Both the position numbers and the translations under genes were made by a program. Below are positions 6,487 through 13,952 of a DNA stretch of 40,355 bases, one piece after another; the stretch's first letter is position 1, and every line of letters starts with the position of its first letter. The DNA is from a virus, in the IMG/VR virus record IMGVR_UViG_3300031576_000147, positions 1-40,355 of that record. One strand, written 5' to 3'. The notes beneath the pieces were generated by a model, which saw only the letters and a program-made list of their open reading frames with translations, was not told the DNA's origin and did no database searches.

Positions 6487-6710
6487 GGCGCCGCGGCCCA
6501 CACGAGCGCGCGGTTGATCACGACGTTGAGAGCCGCGACGCCGGCGGCGAGCGCCGCGGAGGTCTCCGGACCGAGGTCGATGTCGAGGAGCTGCTCTGCG
6601 CCGACGAGACCGAGGAACGTGGAGACCCCCACCTTCGCGGCCCAGATGAGCGTTTGCGTCCAGCTCGCGGGCGCGATCGTGCTTGCCACGGTGCGGACCT
6701 GATCGATCAT
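6483..6710 (-). CDS. Holin candidate, 75 aa
   Basis: A small protein with two hydrophobic segments (about residues 22-42, IWAAKVGVSTFLGLVGAEQL, and 50-72, SAALAAGVAALNVVINRALV) separated by an acidic turn (DIDLGPE). This fits class II actinophage holins, which let endolysin cross the membrane. It sits three genes after the M15-type peptidase, in an ATGA-coupled series. Holin function is inferred from topology and position, not from a specific family match. Confidence 0.65.
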   Translation of the reverse strand: MIDQVRTVASTIAPASWTQTLIWAAKVGVSTFLGLVGAEQLLDIDLGPETSAALAAGVAALNVVINRALVWAAAP

Positions 6711-7114
6711 GGCTGATCCTCCTTGGGTAGCCGAGCCTTCAGCTCGATGAAGTCGTTGATGAGCGGAGCGACCTCCTCGAGGTGGGTGCGCAGGTCGCGC
6801 CGCACCTCGTCGACGCCCTCGCCCTGGGCGATGAGCTGCGCCTCGATCGTCTCATTGTGCCGACGGATGCCCGACAGCTCGCGCCCTTGAGCGTCGATGC
6901 GCTTGGAGACGTCGTGGACCTGGCCTGCAACCACCTCGAGGAGACGGCCCTGCGCCTCGACCTGCTGAGTCGTTTGGACCCCGTTGGTCGGGCGGAGCTG
7001 GCGTGAGGCGTCGCTCGCTTCCCTGCGAGCGCCGCGGGCATAAAGCGTCGAGACGACGGTGCCCGCGAACACGAGCACGGAGCCGACCACCGCGACGATG
7101 CCCGCCTCGCTCAC
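6707..7114 (-). CDS. Single-pass membrane protein with coiled coil, DUF2746-like, 135 aa
   Basis: The start was chosen at GTG 7114, which overlaps the stop of the peptidase gene (GTGA). The longer frame from 7177 adds a basic, unlikely N-terminus. Residues 5-24 (GIVAVVGSVLVFAGTVVSTL) form a transmembrane helix, followed by a basic region and about 90 residues with coiled-coil heptads (EAQGRLLEVVAGQVHDVSKR and DEVRRDLRTHLEEVAPL). Membrane-plus-coiled-coil proteins of this shape, such as DUF2746, occur next to lysis genes of mycobacteriophages. It may be a second holin, a pinholin partner or a spanin-like protein. Confidence 0.65.
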   Translation of the reverse strand: MSEAGIVAVVGSVLVFAGTVVSTLYARGARREASDASRQLRPTNGVQTTQQVEAQGRLLEVVAGQVHDVSKRIDAQGRELSGIRRHNETIEAQLIAQGEGVDEVRRDLRTHLEEVAPLINDFIELKARLPKEDQP

Positions 7115-7860
7115 CTGTTCCCTCCGGCGCACGGCGGCACCCCGGTGTGCCACGCGCACGTGATGTGGACGTGCCATAGGTGCGTTCCCACCGCCGGCGT
7201 GTCGTCGTAGGGCCCGAGGCGCCAGCCGGGGGGGGCGGCCACGACCTCGGCACCGGCGAGCGAGCCGATCACCTGCACCGCGGGCATCAGGTCTTCGCGG
7301 GCCATGCGCACCGACCAGTCGGTGACATCGTCGTTGGCGACGCCCGCGGCCGGGTTCTCGGTCTCATCCGTCGCGTCACCCCATGCGTGCATCGACCACC
7401 CCCGGCCGCCGATGACGGGTGCCCCGGGGACCGAGCCGTACTGTTTGCAGGCGAACGCCCCGGCGTGGCGGACGCTCGGGAACCGGTGGTGCACGAGCGC
7501 CGAGCAGACCTCGGCACGTGCGGTGGCACCGGGAAGGTCAACCACCTTGACTTCTTCGGCGCGCACGGCAACGTCGATAGGAGACCCGCTCGGTGCCGCG
7601 AGCTGGAGCAGCTGGCCACCATCGAGCGAGACCAGCAACGAGGGGAGCTCCTCGAGGAGCTCGGCGCGCACCGCCACGCGCCAGTCGCTCCATGCCCCCG
7701 GCCCCCGGCGCTTGCGGACGGCGAGGCGTCCCGCGCGCGGGAGCAGCTCCGTGACCTGGACCACGGCGCTCGCACGTGTACGCAGGAGATCTGGCCCCGG
7801 AACGTCCCAGGGCTTCTGTGGCATGCGGACCTGGTAGCGGCGCAGGGTGCGCTCACCCAC
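7111..7860 (-). CDS. M15-like zinc peptidase, endolysin candidate, 249 aa
   Basis: Probably cleaves peptidoglycan cross-links (D-Ala-D-Ala or L-Ala-D-Glu type) at lysis. The motif SMHAWGDATD (156-165) fits the S-x-H-x2-G-x-A-x-D zinc signature of M15 peptidases, supplying His158 and Asp165. The downstream W-x-H motif, HLWHVHI (227-233), supplies the third ligand. Residues 1-110 are not part of the catalytic fold and could be a cell-wall or structural domain. The start at GTG 7860 is uncertain; ATG at residue 13 is an alternative. It lies between the minor tail genes and the membrane proteins of the presumed lysis cassette. A tail-associated hydrolase is a less likely alternative. Confidence 0.75.
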   Translation of the reverse strand: MGERTLRRYQVRMPQKPWDVPGPDLLRTRASAVVQVTELLPRAGRLAVRKRRGPGAWSDWRVAVRAELLEELPSLLVSLDGGQLLQLAAPSGSPIDVAVRAEEVKVVDLPGATARAEVCSALVHHRFPSVRHAGAFACKQYGSVPGAPVIGGRGWSMHAWGDATDETENPAAGVANDDVTDWSVRMAREDLMPAVQVIGSLAGAEVVAAPPGWRLGPYDDTPAVGTHLWHVHITCAWHTGVPPCAGGNR

Positions 7861-7904
7861 CTCTCGACGGCTCGGGGTTGTGAACGGCGGAACGGACGGA
7901 TCGG

Positions 7905-8147
7905 CTAAGGGGGGGTTGCCCAGACGATCCCGATGCCTCGCACCTGGACCCCGAGCTGCACGTCACCCGTGCACTCGAGTGACCAGCCGTCGCCGGCGAC
8001 GGCCTCGGTGACGTGGGTGTAGCCCTCGACCCGTCTCGCGTTGACCTCGTCGCCGCGCCGGAGCTCCACCGTGCCCTCCCCGGTCGCGACGAGCCCGGTG
8101 ACGGGGGCACCCGGTGCGATCTCGGCGTAGAGATCGGCGACGTTCAT
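7905..8147 (-). CDS. Small hypothetical late protein, 80 aa
   Basis: The ATG overlaps the upstream stop (ATGA). The protein is beta-rich (GEGTVELRRGDEVNARRVEG, then WSLECTGDVQLGVQVRGIGI) and acidic, with no hydrophobic segment. Position between tail proteins and the peptidase suggests a small structural component. No family was recognised. Confidence 0.6.
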   Translation of the reverse strand: MNVADLYAEIAPGAPVTGLVATGEGTVELRRGDEVNARRVEGYTHVTEAVAGDGWSLECTGDVQLGVQVRGIGIVWATPP

Positions 8148-8542
8148 GCCGCGGACCCAGCGACGGAGTACGTGAACGACGGCGTGGTGCCACCGATCGT
8201 GGACTTGGACCGCACGAACCGCGCGGCCGGCACGACCGCGCGCACGGTCGCGGCCGTCGTGAAGTTCGACGGCGCCGCCGCGACGTCACCGTAGACGACG
8301 CCGTTCGCCCCGATCTTCGCGAGCGTGTACCACACCGATCCGTCGTTGGACCCCTCGACCGTGACGAGGAGCGTCGGCGAGGTACCCGTAGCGGCGGTGA
8401 CGTCGACGATGAGCGCCATAGACGCCTTGTCGCCCAGCTCGACACCCGATCCGGTCGCCGACGCCGTCTCGGCGCTCGATTGCTTCAGCGTGATGTCGTC
8501 GCGGTTCAGGTACCGGTCCAGACCGCTCGAGAAGACTCCCAC
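8144..8542 (-). CDS. Small tail-region structural protein, 132 aa
   Basis: The start is GTG 8542, with AAGGGAG 7 bases upstream. The fold appears to be all-beta. It contains VEGSNDGSVWYTLAKI, the SNDG-x-W pattern seen in many small phage appendage proteins, and ends in TVRAVVPAARFVRSKSTI and a beta strand. It overlaps the next gene by 4 bases. A minor tail or fibre-associated role is inferred from position. Confidence 0.6.
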   Translation of the reverse strand: MGVFSSGLDRYLNRDDITLKQSSAETASATGSGVELGDKASMALIVDVTAATGTSPTLLVTVEGSNDGSVWYTLAKIGANGVVYGDVAAAPSNFTTAATVRAVVPAARFVRSKSTIGGTTPSFTYSVAGSAA

Positions 8543-8557
8543 GTGCTGCTCCCTTCG

Positions 8558-9355
8558 TTATGCAAGCCTCGTTCCCCAGCCGGCTTCCTCTACCTTTCGC
8601 GAGGCCACGACCTCTATGTACGCCTGGGTCGCTCGGGCCCGAGGAGCCGTCGAGGTGACGACTGCCTCGACGAGCGCTTGCGTGGTCCGCCCGATCTCGT
8701 TCGCGAAAGTGATGTCGTCGGAGAACTCGATCCACGGGCGGTTGGCAGTGGTCGTCGTCTCGTCTTCGGCCAGGTCTGTCGTCGGTGCAGACCCGAGGTT
8801 GAACAGCGCCTGGCGGTTGGTCGTGTGGCTGTTGTGTGACCGGTTGCCGATCTCGACGACGATGCGGTCACCCTCGCTGACCGCGAGGCTCGACAGCGTC
8901 GCAGGTGAGACGGCCGCGAGCGGGAACTTCCGGTTGGTGAGCGTCGTGACGGCGAACTCGCTGGACAGCGCCGAGCCATCTGCCGCCAGGAGCGTGCCGA
9001 TGACGCTCGACCCGTCTTCGGACACGACGCGGATGACGACCTGTGCACGGTAATCGGCGTCGGCGTTCTCCTCGCTCGTGCGGATCTGACCCTTGACGGT
9101 CCCGGAGATGGTCTGCGCGGCGAGTCTCGCCGAGATGAGCTGGACCCCCAGCACGTCGATCGGGTTGGTGGCGGAGACCTCGCGGGTGTCCTCTGATACG
9201 AGGGGCGTCGAGAACTGCGCGCCGGAGTGCGAGAGCCAACGGCGCACGGCGTCATCGGTGTCGCCCCAGGCTGCGTCGAACCCCGGTGAGATGGGTGGGT
9301 CCCCATACCCGAGGACACCCGACCCGGTGGACTCGGGGTAGAACCGCGTCACCAT
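8558..9355 (-). CDS. Minor tail/appendage protein sharing a domain with the upstream gene, 265 aa
   Basis: The ATG directly follows the upstream TAG. Residues of about 73-218 (AAQTISGTVKGQIR, VVIRVVSEDGSSVIGTLLAA, SPATLSSLAVSEGDRIVVEI and NRPWIEFSD) clearly align with about 307-453 of the 571-aa protein encoded next to it, so the two arose by duplication or domain shuffling. The N-terminus is distinct, and the C-terminus (RATQAYIEVVASRK) looks like a beta strand closing the fold. It is likely part of the tail tip or a decoration. No enzymatic motif is visible. Confidence 0.7.
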   Translation of the reverse strand: MVTRFYPESTGSGVLGYGDPPISPGFDAAWGDTDDAVRRWLSHSGAQFSTPLVSEDTREVSATNPIDVLGVQLISARLAAQTISGTVKGQIRTSEENADADYRAQVVIRVVSEDGSSVIGTLLAADGSALSSEFAVTTLTNRKFPLAAVSPATLSSLAVSEGDRIVVEIGNRSHNSHTTNRQALFNLGSAPTTDLAEDETTTTANRPWIEFSDDITFANEIGRTTQALVEAVVTSTAPRARATQAYIEVVASRKVEEAGWGTRLA

Positions 9356-11071
9356 CTACGTCGCCTTGGGTCCGAACTGGATGCTGTTAACCTTGGTGTT
9401 CGACCAGGCCGCCGCATCGGTGCCGTCCTCGTCCAGGACCGTCTCCTGATACTCCTCCGTCGTCTGCAGGCCCTTGGTGCCACTCGTTTGCTCCGCACCG
9501 CTCGTCTTGTAGACGTGTGCAGCCGTGCGAGAGCCGGGGTCGACCTTCTTCATGCGGGTCTTGAGCACGATGGGGCCGTCGACCGTGTACTCGGCACCCA
9601 CGTTTTGGAACTGGTAGAGATCGCGGTCACTCGTCGTAGCGGTCTCGACATAGGTCGCGCCGTCGTCCGGTGGCCACTCCTCGACGTGCTCCCAGTTGCC
9701 ATCGTCGGAAAGCGAGATGGCGTTCGAGAACTCGATCCATGGGTTGAAGGTCGTCCCGGTCTGGGTGTCGGATTCGGAGTCGGCGAGGTCGCCAGAGCTG
9801 CCACCGTCGCCGAGGTTCATCCTGGCGTCGTTGGCGTTCGTGCCCGTCTGGTGCTGACGGAACCCGTACTCGACGACGATCCGGTCACCCTCCGATGCGA
9901 CCACCGACGTCATGGTCGCTGGCGAGAGCGGATCTTGGGGGAACGTCTGGTTCGTCTCGGTGCCCACGGCCCACTCGTCTGTTAGTGAGCCCGTATCACC
10001 TGCGTAGAGTGTGCCGCGCACCGTGAGCCCGTCGTGCGACACGACGCGGACGACGAGCTGTGAGCGGGCATCGCGTGCAGCCGATGCCTCCGAGACCTGC
10101 ATCTGCATCTTGACCGTGCCCGAGACGGTCTGCGCCGCGATCGGCGGGGAGATGAACTGGCCCATCAGCGCGTCCTGGTCCTGCGCCGCGGAGAACCCGC
10201 CGTTGTGGGAGATGTCGGAGCCGATCGCGGTGCCGGAGCGATGCGGCGAGAGCACACCTTTGGCGAACGAGACGGCGTTGACGGAGCTGAGCACGTCCCA
10301 GAGGGCAGCCGGCGTGACCGTCACCGGCGACCGGTAGCCTGCACCGTTGTCGTTGTCCAGGTAGCCGTCGGTCGGGACGGTGTTCGTCGGGGTCGACCAG
10401 CGGGGGAAGTACCAGCGCTGCGCCGAGGCGACGGCCGGGTTCCACTGCTCGGCGTCGCCCTTGGCGACCGGGAACAGACCGAGGACGACCTTGTCGCCGA
10501 TCCGGGCGTTGTTCCTGCTCCCGGCGACCGAGTAGACGATGAGATCGTCGTATCGGAGGTCATCTGACGTGTCGAAGGCCTCGATCGTCGTCTGACTGCC
10601 GCTCTGGGTGTCCACGCCCGAGACGCTCAGCTCCGTCGCGGCAAGTCCATCGAGCCACACCTCGACCAGCGTCGAGGCCCCAACCGTCGCGTGCACCTCG
10701 ATGAGGTGATAGGCGACCGCAAGGGTCGTCGCCCCGGTTCCGACGACCGAATCGGCGGCGTTGCGAAGCTCGATCTTCCCGAGACTCGTGATCCGCACCC
10801 CAAGGGACTGCGTCGCATCGGGATGACGGAGCTTGAACAGCTCGTGGGCCGTGCTCGGGACCTCGACGCGCACAGCGAGGTAGATCTCGGCAGCCGCTCC
10901 TCCTGGGAACACCTTCCGACCGCCACCGAGGTCGTTGACCTTGAGCGCGGCCTTCGACCACGGCCCCGCGAGGGTGGTGAAGTCGATGACCGCGCCTATG
11001 CCACTGATCCCGACAGCACGTATGAGCTCCGGGCTCGCACCCTCGAAACCCTCGACCGCCAGGACGCTCAT
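9356..11071 (-). CDS. Large minor tail protein with LamG/lectin-like N-terminus, 571 aa
   Basis: The ATG overlaps the upstream stop (ATGA). The first 200 residues look like a concanavalin/LamG-type jelly roll: VRVEVPSTAHELFKLRHPDA, HLIEVHATVGASTLVEVWLD, then DLRYDDLIVYS. They are preceded by a glycine-rich start, VEGFEG. Residues of about 307-453 repeat in the next gene. The C-terminal segment (EEWPPDDGATYVETATTSDR to VDGPIVLKTRMKKVDPGSRT) resembles another small beta domain found in tail appendages. Carbohydrate binding to the host surface is plausible but inferred. Confidence 0.75.
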   Translation of the reverse strand: MSVLAVEGFEGASPELIRAVGISGIGAVIDFTTLAGPWSKAALKVNDLGGGRKVFPGGAAAEIYLAVRVEVPSTAHELFKLRHPDATQSLGVRITSLGKIELRNAADSVVGTGATTLAVAYHLIEVHATVGASTLVEVWLDGLAATELSVSGVDTQSGSQTTIEAFDTSDDLRYDDLIVYSVAGSRNNARIGDKVVLGLFPVAKGDAEQWNPAVASAQRWYFPRWSTPTNTVPTDGYLDNDNGAGYRSPVTVTPAALWDVLSSVNAVSFAKGVLSPHRSGTAIGSDISHNGGFSAAQDQDALMGQFISPPIAAQTVSGTVKMQMQVSEASAARDARSQLVVRVVSHDGLTVRGTLYAGDTGSLTDEWAVGTETNQTFPQDPLSPATMTSVVASEGDRIVVEYGFRQHQTGTNANDARMNLGDGGSSGDLADSESDTQTGTTFNPWIEFSNAISLSDDGNWEHVEEWPPDDGATYVETATTSDRDLYQFQNVGAEYTVDGPIVLKTRMKKVDPGSRTAAHVYKTSGAEQTSGTKGLQTTEEYQETVLDEDGTDAAAWSNTKVNSIQFGPKAT

Positions 11072-12936
11072 TCGTCAGCCTCCAAGATCAAGAACACGCC
11101 AAGGTTGGAACCGGGACGTGTCGATCCGACGGCGAAGACCTTGACGAACGCGGTCTCGTTGAGGTCGATGTAGGTGCGGCCGAAACCTGCGTCGCCTTCG
11201 ATGATCCACGAGGAGTCCTTGTGCGTGCCCGCCTCGATCCGCAAGCGCGTCTCGGTGGTGAACACCGCGATCGAGGTCCCCGCGTCGTCTTCGATGCGGA
11301 CGTTGATCTGCATCTCCGCACCGCCCGGCGTGCCGTCGTCCGGGTGCGTGGCAGCATCGTGGCGACCGCAGCGAGCGCGGACTCCAACGATGGTGTAGCG
11401 CCCATCGGCGGTCCAGCCCTGCGGGTACTGCTTCGCCTCGACGGTGTTCGTGACGTTGAACGGGACGGCGATGCGCTGTGAGCGTCCAGGCTTGACACCT
11501 ATGGCCGGCGCCCCGGCAGAGCTGTTCCCCGTGAGCGTCGCGGGTATCCAGGCAGACTTCTCACCATCGGAGTTGAACGACCGCACGCGTGCGTAGTAGA
11601 AGGGGCCGAGGTCGGTCTTCGGGATACGCAGCCGCGCCCGCTCGCCCTTGACGTAGCGGTCCCGGCGGTAGGACGAGGCGAAGGTCGGCGACGTCGACCA
11701 GTCGGCCTGGAAACCCTCGACGTCGACGGAGATCAGGTCGGGGTCGGTGGGATCGTCGGGCCCGACCCATTGCACCGGGACCGAGAGGTTGGCCTTGTCG
11801 AAGATCGTGACCGCCGTCGGTGACGGCGGGGCTTCGTTCCCGGGACGCTGCCACGAGGTGTACGCGGTCCAGGCCGAGCGCCGGTTGAACCGGTCGATCG
11901 TGCGGACGCGAGCCCGGAACCACCACCTCTTGTTGCGGACCGGGAAGCGCTGGCGAACGAACGTGTCGGCGTCGGCGTCCTTGGCGGGGCGTTTCCCCCC
12001 GATCTTGTAGTCGTCACCGATGACCCCGTCTTCGGAGATCTGCACCTGCCACGCGTAGGACGAGACGTCGGTCTCGTCGTCGGCCGGGGTGCCGGGGTAG
12101 TCGAAGTTCACGACCTCGTTCCACTGCAGCCGCCCCATCCAGCGAGCGCCGCGGGCCTTCTGGACCTTGTCGAAGTCGAGCACCAGGCCGGTCGGCGCCG
12201 GCGGCGTGGGGTCGGCGCCCGTCCAAGGGAGCAGCGGCGAGGTCCACGCCGACCAGTCACCGCGGCAGTCGTGATTGTCGACGCCTCGGACACGCGTCTG
12301 CCAGTACCAGGTGCGGGGCCGCGGCAGCTCGCCGGTGATGACGTGCAACCGGTCGTCGTCGTCGACGACGATCCCCGGGTCGGAACAGGCGGCTACGCCT
12401 GCCGAGCCCGTCACCTCGAACGTCGTGGTGTTCACGACGGTGACGACGGCGTAGGTGCCGTTGTAGGTCGACGGGTTCTTGCAGTCCTCGACCTTCGTGT
12501 TGTCACCCACCGCCAGGCCGTGAGGCTTGCGCGTCACGAAGCGGAAGATCGTCCCCGATGGGTTGGTCGCGGTCTCGAGCCCGACGCGGCGGGCAGGTGC
12601 CCGGCGGCGAAGGCGAAGACGCGTGCGGCCGTCCTCGGTCTCCACCGGCACCCCAGCGACGGTCGTCGCGCGGAGCTGCACCTCGTAGCGCGCCACACGC
12701 GTTGCGTGACCCTGGTCGTCGGTCGTGACCTCGTTGAACTTGACCTTGCCGGTGAAGCGCAGGTGCGTGCGGGCCTCGGTCGCTTGGAAGCTGAGCACGA
12801 CGCCCGTGGGGGTCGCCGGCGGGTTGCCGCAGGCGCGCTCGAGCCGCCGGATGGTCTTGCGGTCGACCTTCTCGATCGTGGCACCTGAGCCGGGCCGGAC
12901 GTAGCGCGCGACGGTCTGGGGATCGCGAGACGTCAT
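11068..12936 (-). CDS. Minor tail protein with fibronectin III-like repeats, 622 aa
   Basis: Several Fn3-like modules are visible, each opening with a P-x-P-T-G or P-T-A segment and carrying W-x-R-V-R-x-V-D or W-R-A-R-V-R-T-I-D strands: PPATPTGVVLSFQATE (about 35), PPAPTGLVLDFDKV (about 235) and PPSPTAVTIFDKAN (about 370). The C-terminal 150 residues form a separate beta domain (AIGVKPGRSQRIAVPFNVTN, VRIEDDAGTSIAVFTTET). Such Fn3-bearing proteins lie downstream of the tape measure in many siphoviruses as tail tip or receptor-binding adaptors. The ATG overlaps the upstream stop (ATGA). Confidence 0.8.
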   Translation of the reverse strand: MTSRDPQTVARYVRPGSGATIEKVDRKTIRRLERACGNPPATPTGVVLSFQATEARTHLRFTGKVKFNEVTTDDQGHATRVARYEVQLRATTVAGVPVETEDGRTRLRLRRRAPARRVGLETATNPSGTIFRFVTRKPHGLAVGDNTKVEDCKNPSTYNGTYAVVTVVNTTTFEVTGSAGVAACSDPGIVVDDDDRLHVITGELPRPRTWYWQTRVRGVDNHDCRGDWSAWTSPLLPWTGADPTPPAPTGLVLDFDKVQKARGARWMGRLQWNEVVNFDYPGTPADDETDVSSYAWQVQISEDGVIGDDYKIGGKRPAKDADADTFVRQRFPVRNKRWWFRARVRTIDRFNRRSAWTAYTSWQRPGNEAPPSPTAVTIFDKANLSVPVQWVGPDDPTDPDLISVDVEGFQADWSTSPTFASSYRRDRYVKGERARLRIPKTDLGPFYYARVRSFNSDGEKSAWIPATLTGNSSAGAPAIGVKPGRSQRIAVPFNVTNTVEAKQYPQGWTADGRYTIVGVRARCGRHDAATHPDDGTPGGAEMQINVRIEDDAGTSIAVFTTETRLRIEAGTHKDSSWIIEGDAGFGRTYIDLNETAFVKVFAVGSTRPGSNLGVFLILEADE

Positions 12937-13952
12937 GTGGCCGCGTCCAGGACCAGCTCGACGTAGGCCTTGTCGGGGTCCTCGAGCGACACCACACGTT
13001 CGACGATCTTGAGCGTGCGGTTGAAGGTCGCGAACTTCTCGGCCACGTTGACCACTACGGTGTCGCCCACCTCGTAGGTGCCCCAGGCGGGCCCGAACTC
13101 GTCGTCGAAGCTCACCCGGGCGCGAAACATCCCGCGCTTGCGCTGGCGGAGCGTCTCGTTGGCCTTCGCGGTGACCTCACGCTTGCGGTCGGTGTCGGAC
13201 AGCTCGACCACCCCGTGCAGGCGGTTGTAGGTGCTGATCGCGGCCCCGTCGGAGACCTCCGCCACGTAGGGGTTGCAGTCGTCGTTGCCGATCGCCGTCA
13301 CGTAGGACAGGGCCTCGGTCGCGTCTTCTTCCCAGTCCAGGACCACCTCGTTGGTCCCGGTGAACGTGATGCCACTGGAGGCGCCCCGCGTCGGGGACCA
13401 CGTGTTGAACACCTTGGTGGGGCTGATCTCGTAGTCGAAGCCATCGTCGAAGGCGGCCAGGTCTGAGATCGCGTCGCCGACGTTCGGCCGTTCGTTCGCG
13501 CAATAGCCGCGGTCACGCGCCCTCGACGAACCGGTGTGGGCTCCTTGGGTGAACCCGAGCGCGCCGTTGGCCTGGCCTTGGGTGTGGTTGATCAGGTTCC
13601 ACGCGATCTGATGCTGGTTGGTGTCGGCGTAGATCAGGTCCGACGTCACCAAGCGAGATCGAAGCGCCGAGAAGTAGCCGAGGCCACGTGCCGCCACCGA
13701 CTCGCGGTCCTGGGAGCTCCCCGACACCGCCCACACGTAACCGCCGAAGATCCTCGTGCCGTCGCGCTCGAGCCGGATCTCACGAGCACCGGGTGTCCAC
13801 TCGGAATACGAGGTGGTGTCGAACGGGAGGGTCACCTCGATGGCGCCTGGGGAGTTCAGGACCCAGCGGCACTCGAGGTCGCGGAACTTGACGTCGGCGT
13901 TGACGACCGTCGTGCCGTCGAGCTGATAGAGCTTCAGGGTGTAGGTGGCCAC
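12933..13952 (-). CDS. Minor tail protein, ReqiPepy6 gp37-like distal tail/hub, 339 aa
   Basis: Follows the tape measure with no gap (TAG then GTG). The N-terminus has the pattern of siphovirus baseplate or distal tail proteins: a beta-rich start, GAIEVTLPFDTT, REIRLERDGTRIFGGYVWAV and SVAARGLGYF. The middle and end contain NVGDAISDLAAFDDGFDYEI and YEVGDTVVVNVAEK. This layout matches the Gp37-like tail proteins of actinophages that link the tail tube to the tip. Assignment rests on pattern memory plus the conserved gene order. Confidence 0.75.
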   Translation of the reverse strand: MATYTLKLYQLDGTTVVNADVKFRDLECRWVLNSPGAIEVTLPFDTTSYSEWTPGAREIRLERDGTRIFGGYVWAVSGSSQDRESVAARGLGYFSALRSRLVTSDLIYADTNQHQIAWNLINHTQGQANGALGFTQGAHTGSSRARDRGYCANERPNVGDAISDLAAFDDGFDYEISPTKVFNTWSPTRGASSGITFTGTNEVVLDWEEDATEALSYVTAIGNDDCNPYVAEVSDGAAISTYNRLHGVVELSDTDRKREVTAKANETLRQRKRGMFRARVSFDDEFGPAWGTYEVGDTVVVNVAEKFATFNRTLKIVERVVSLEDPDKAYVELVLDAAT

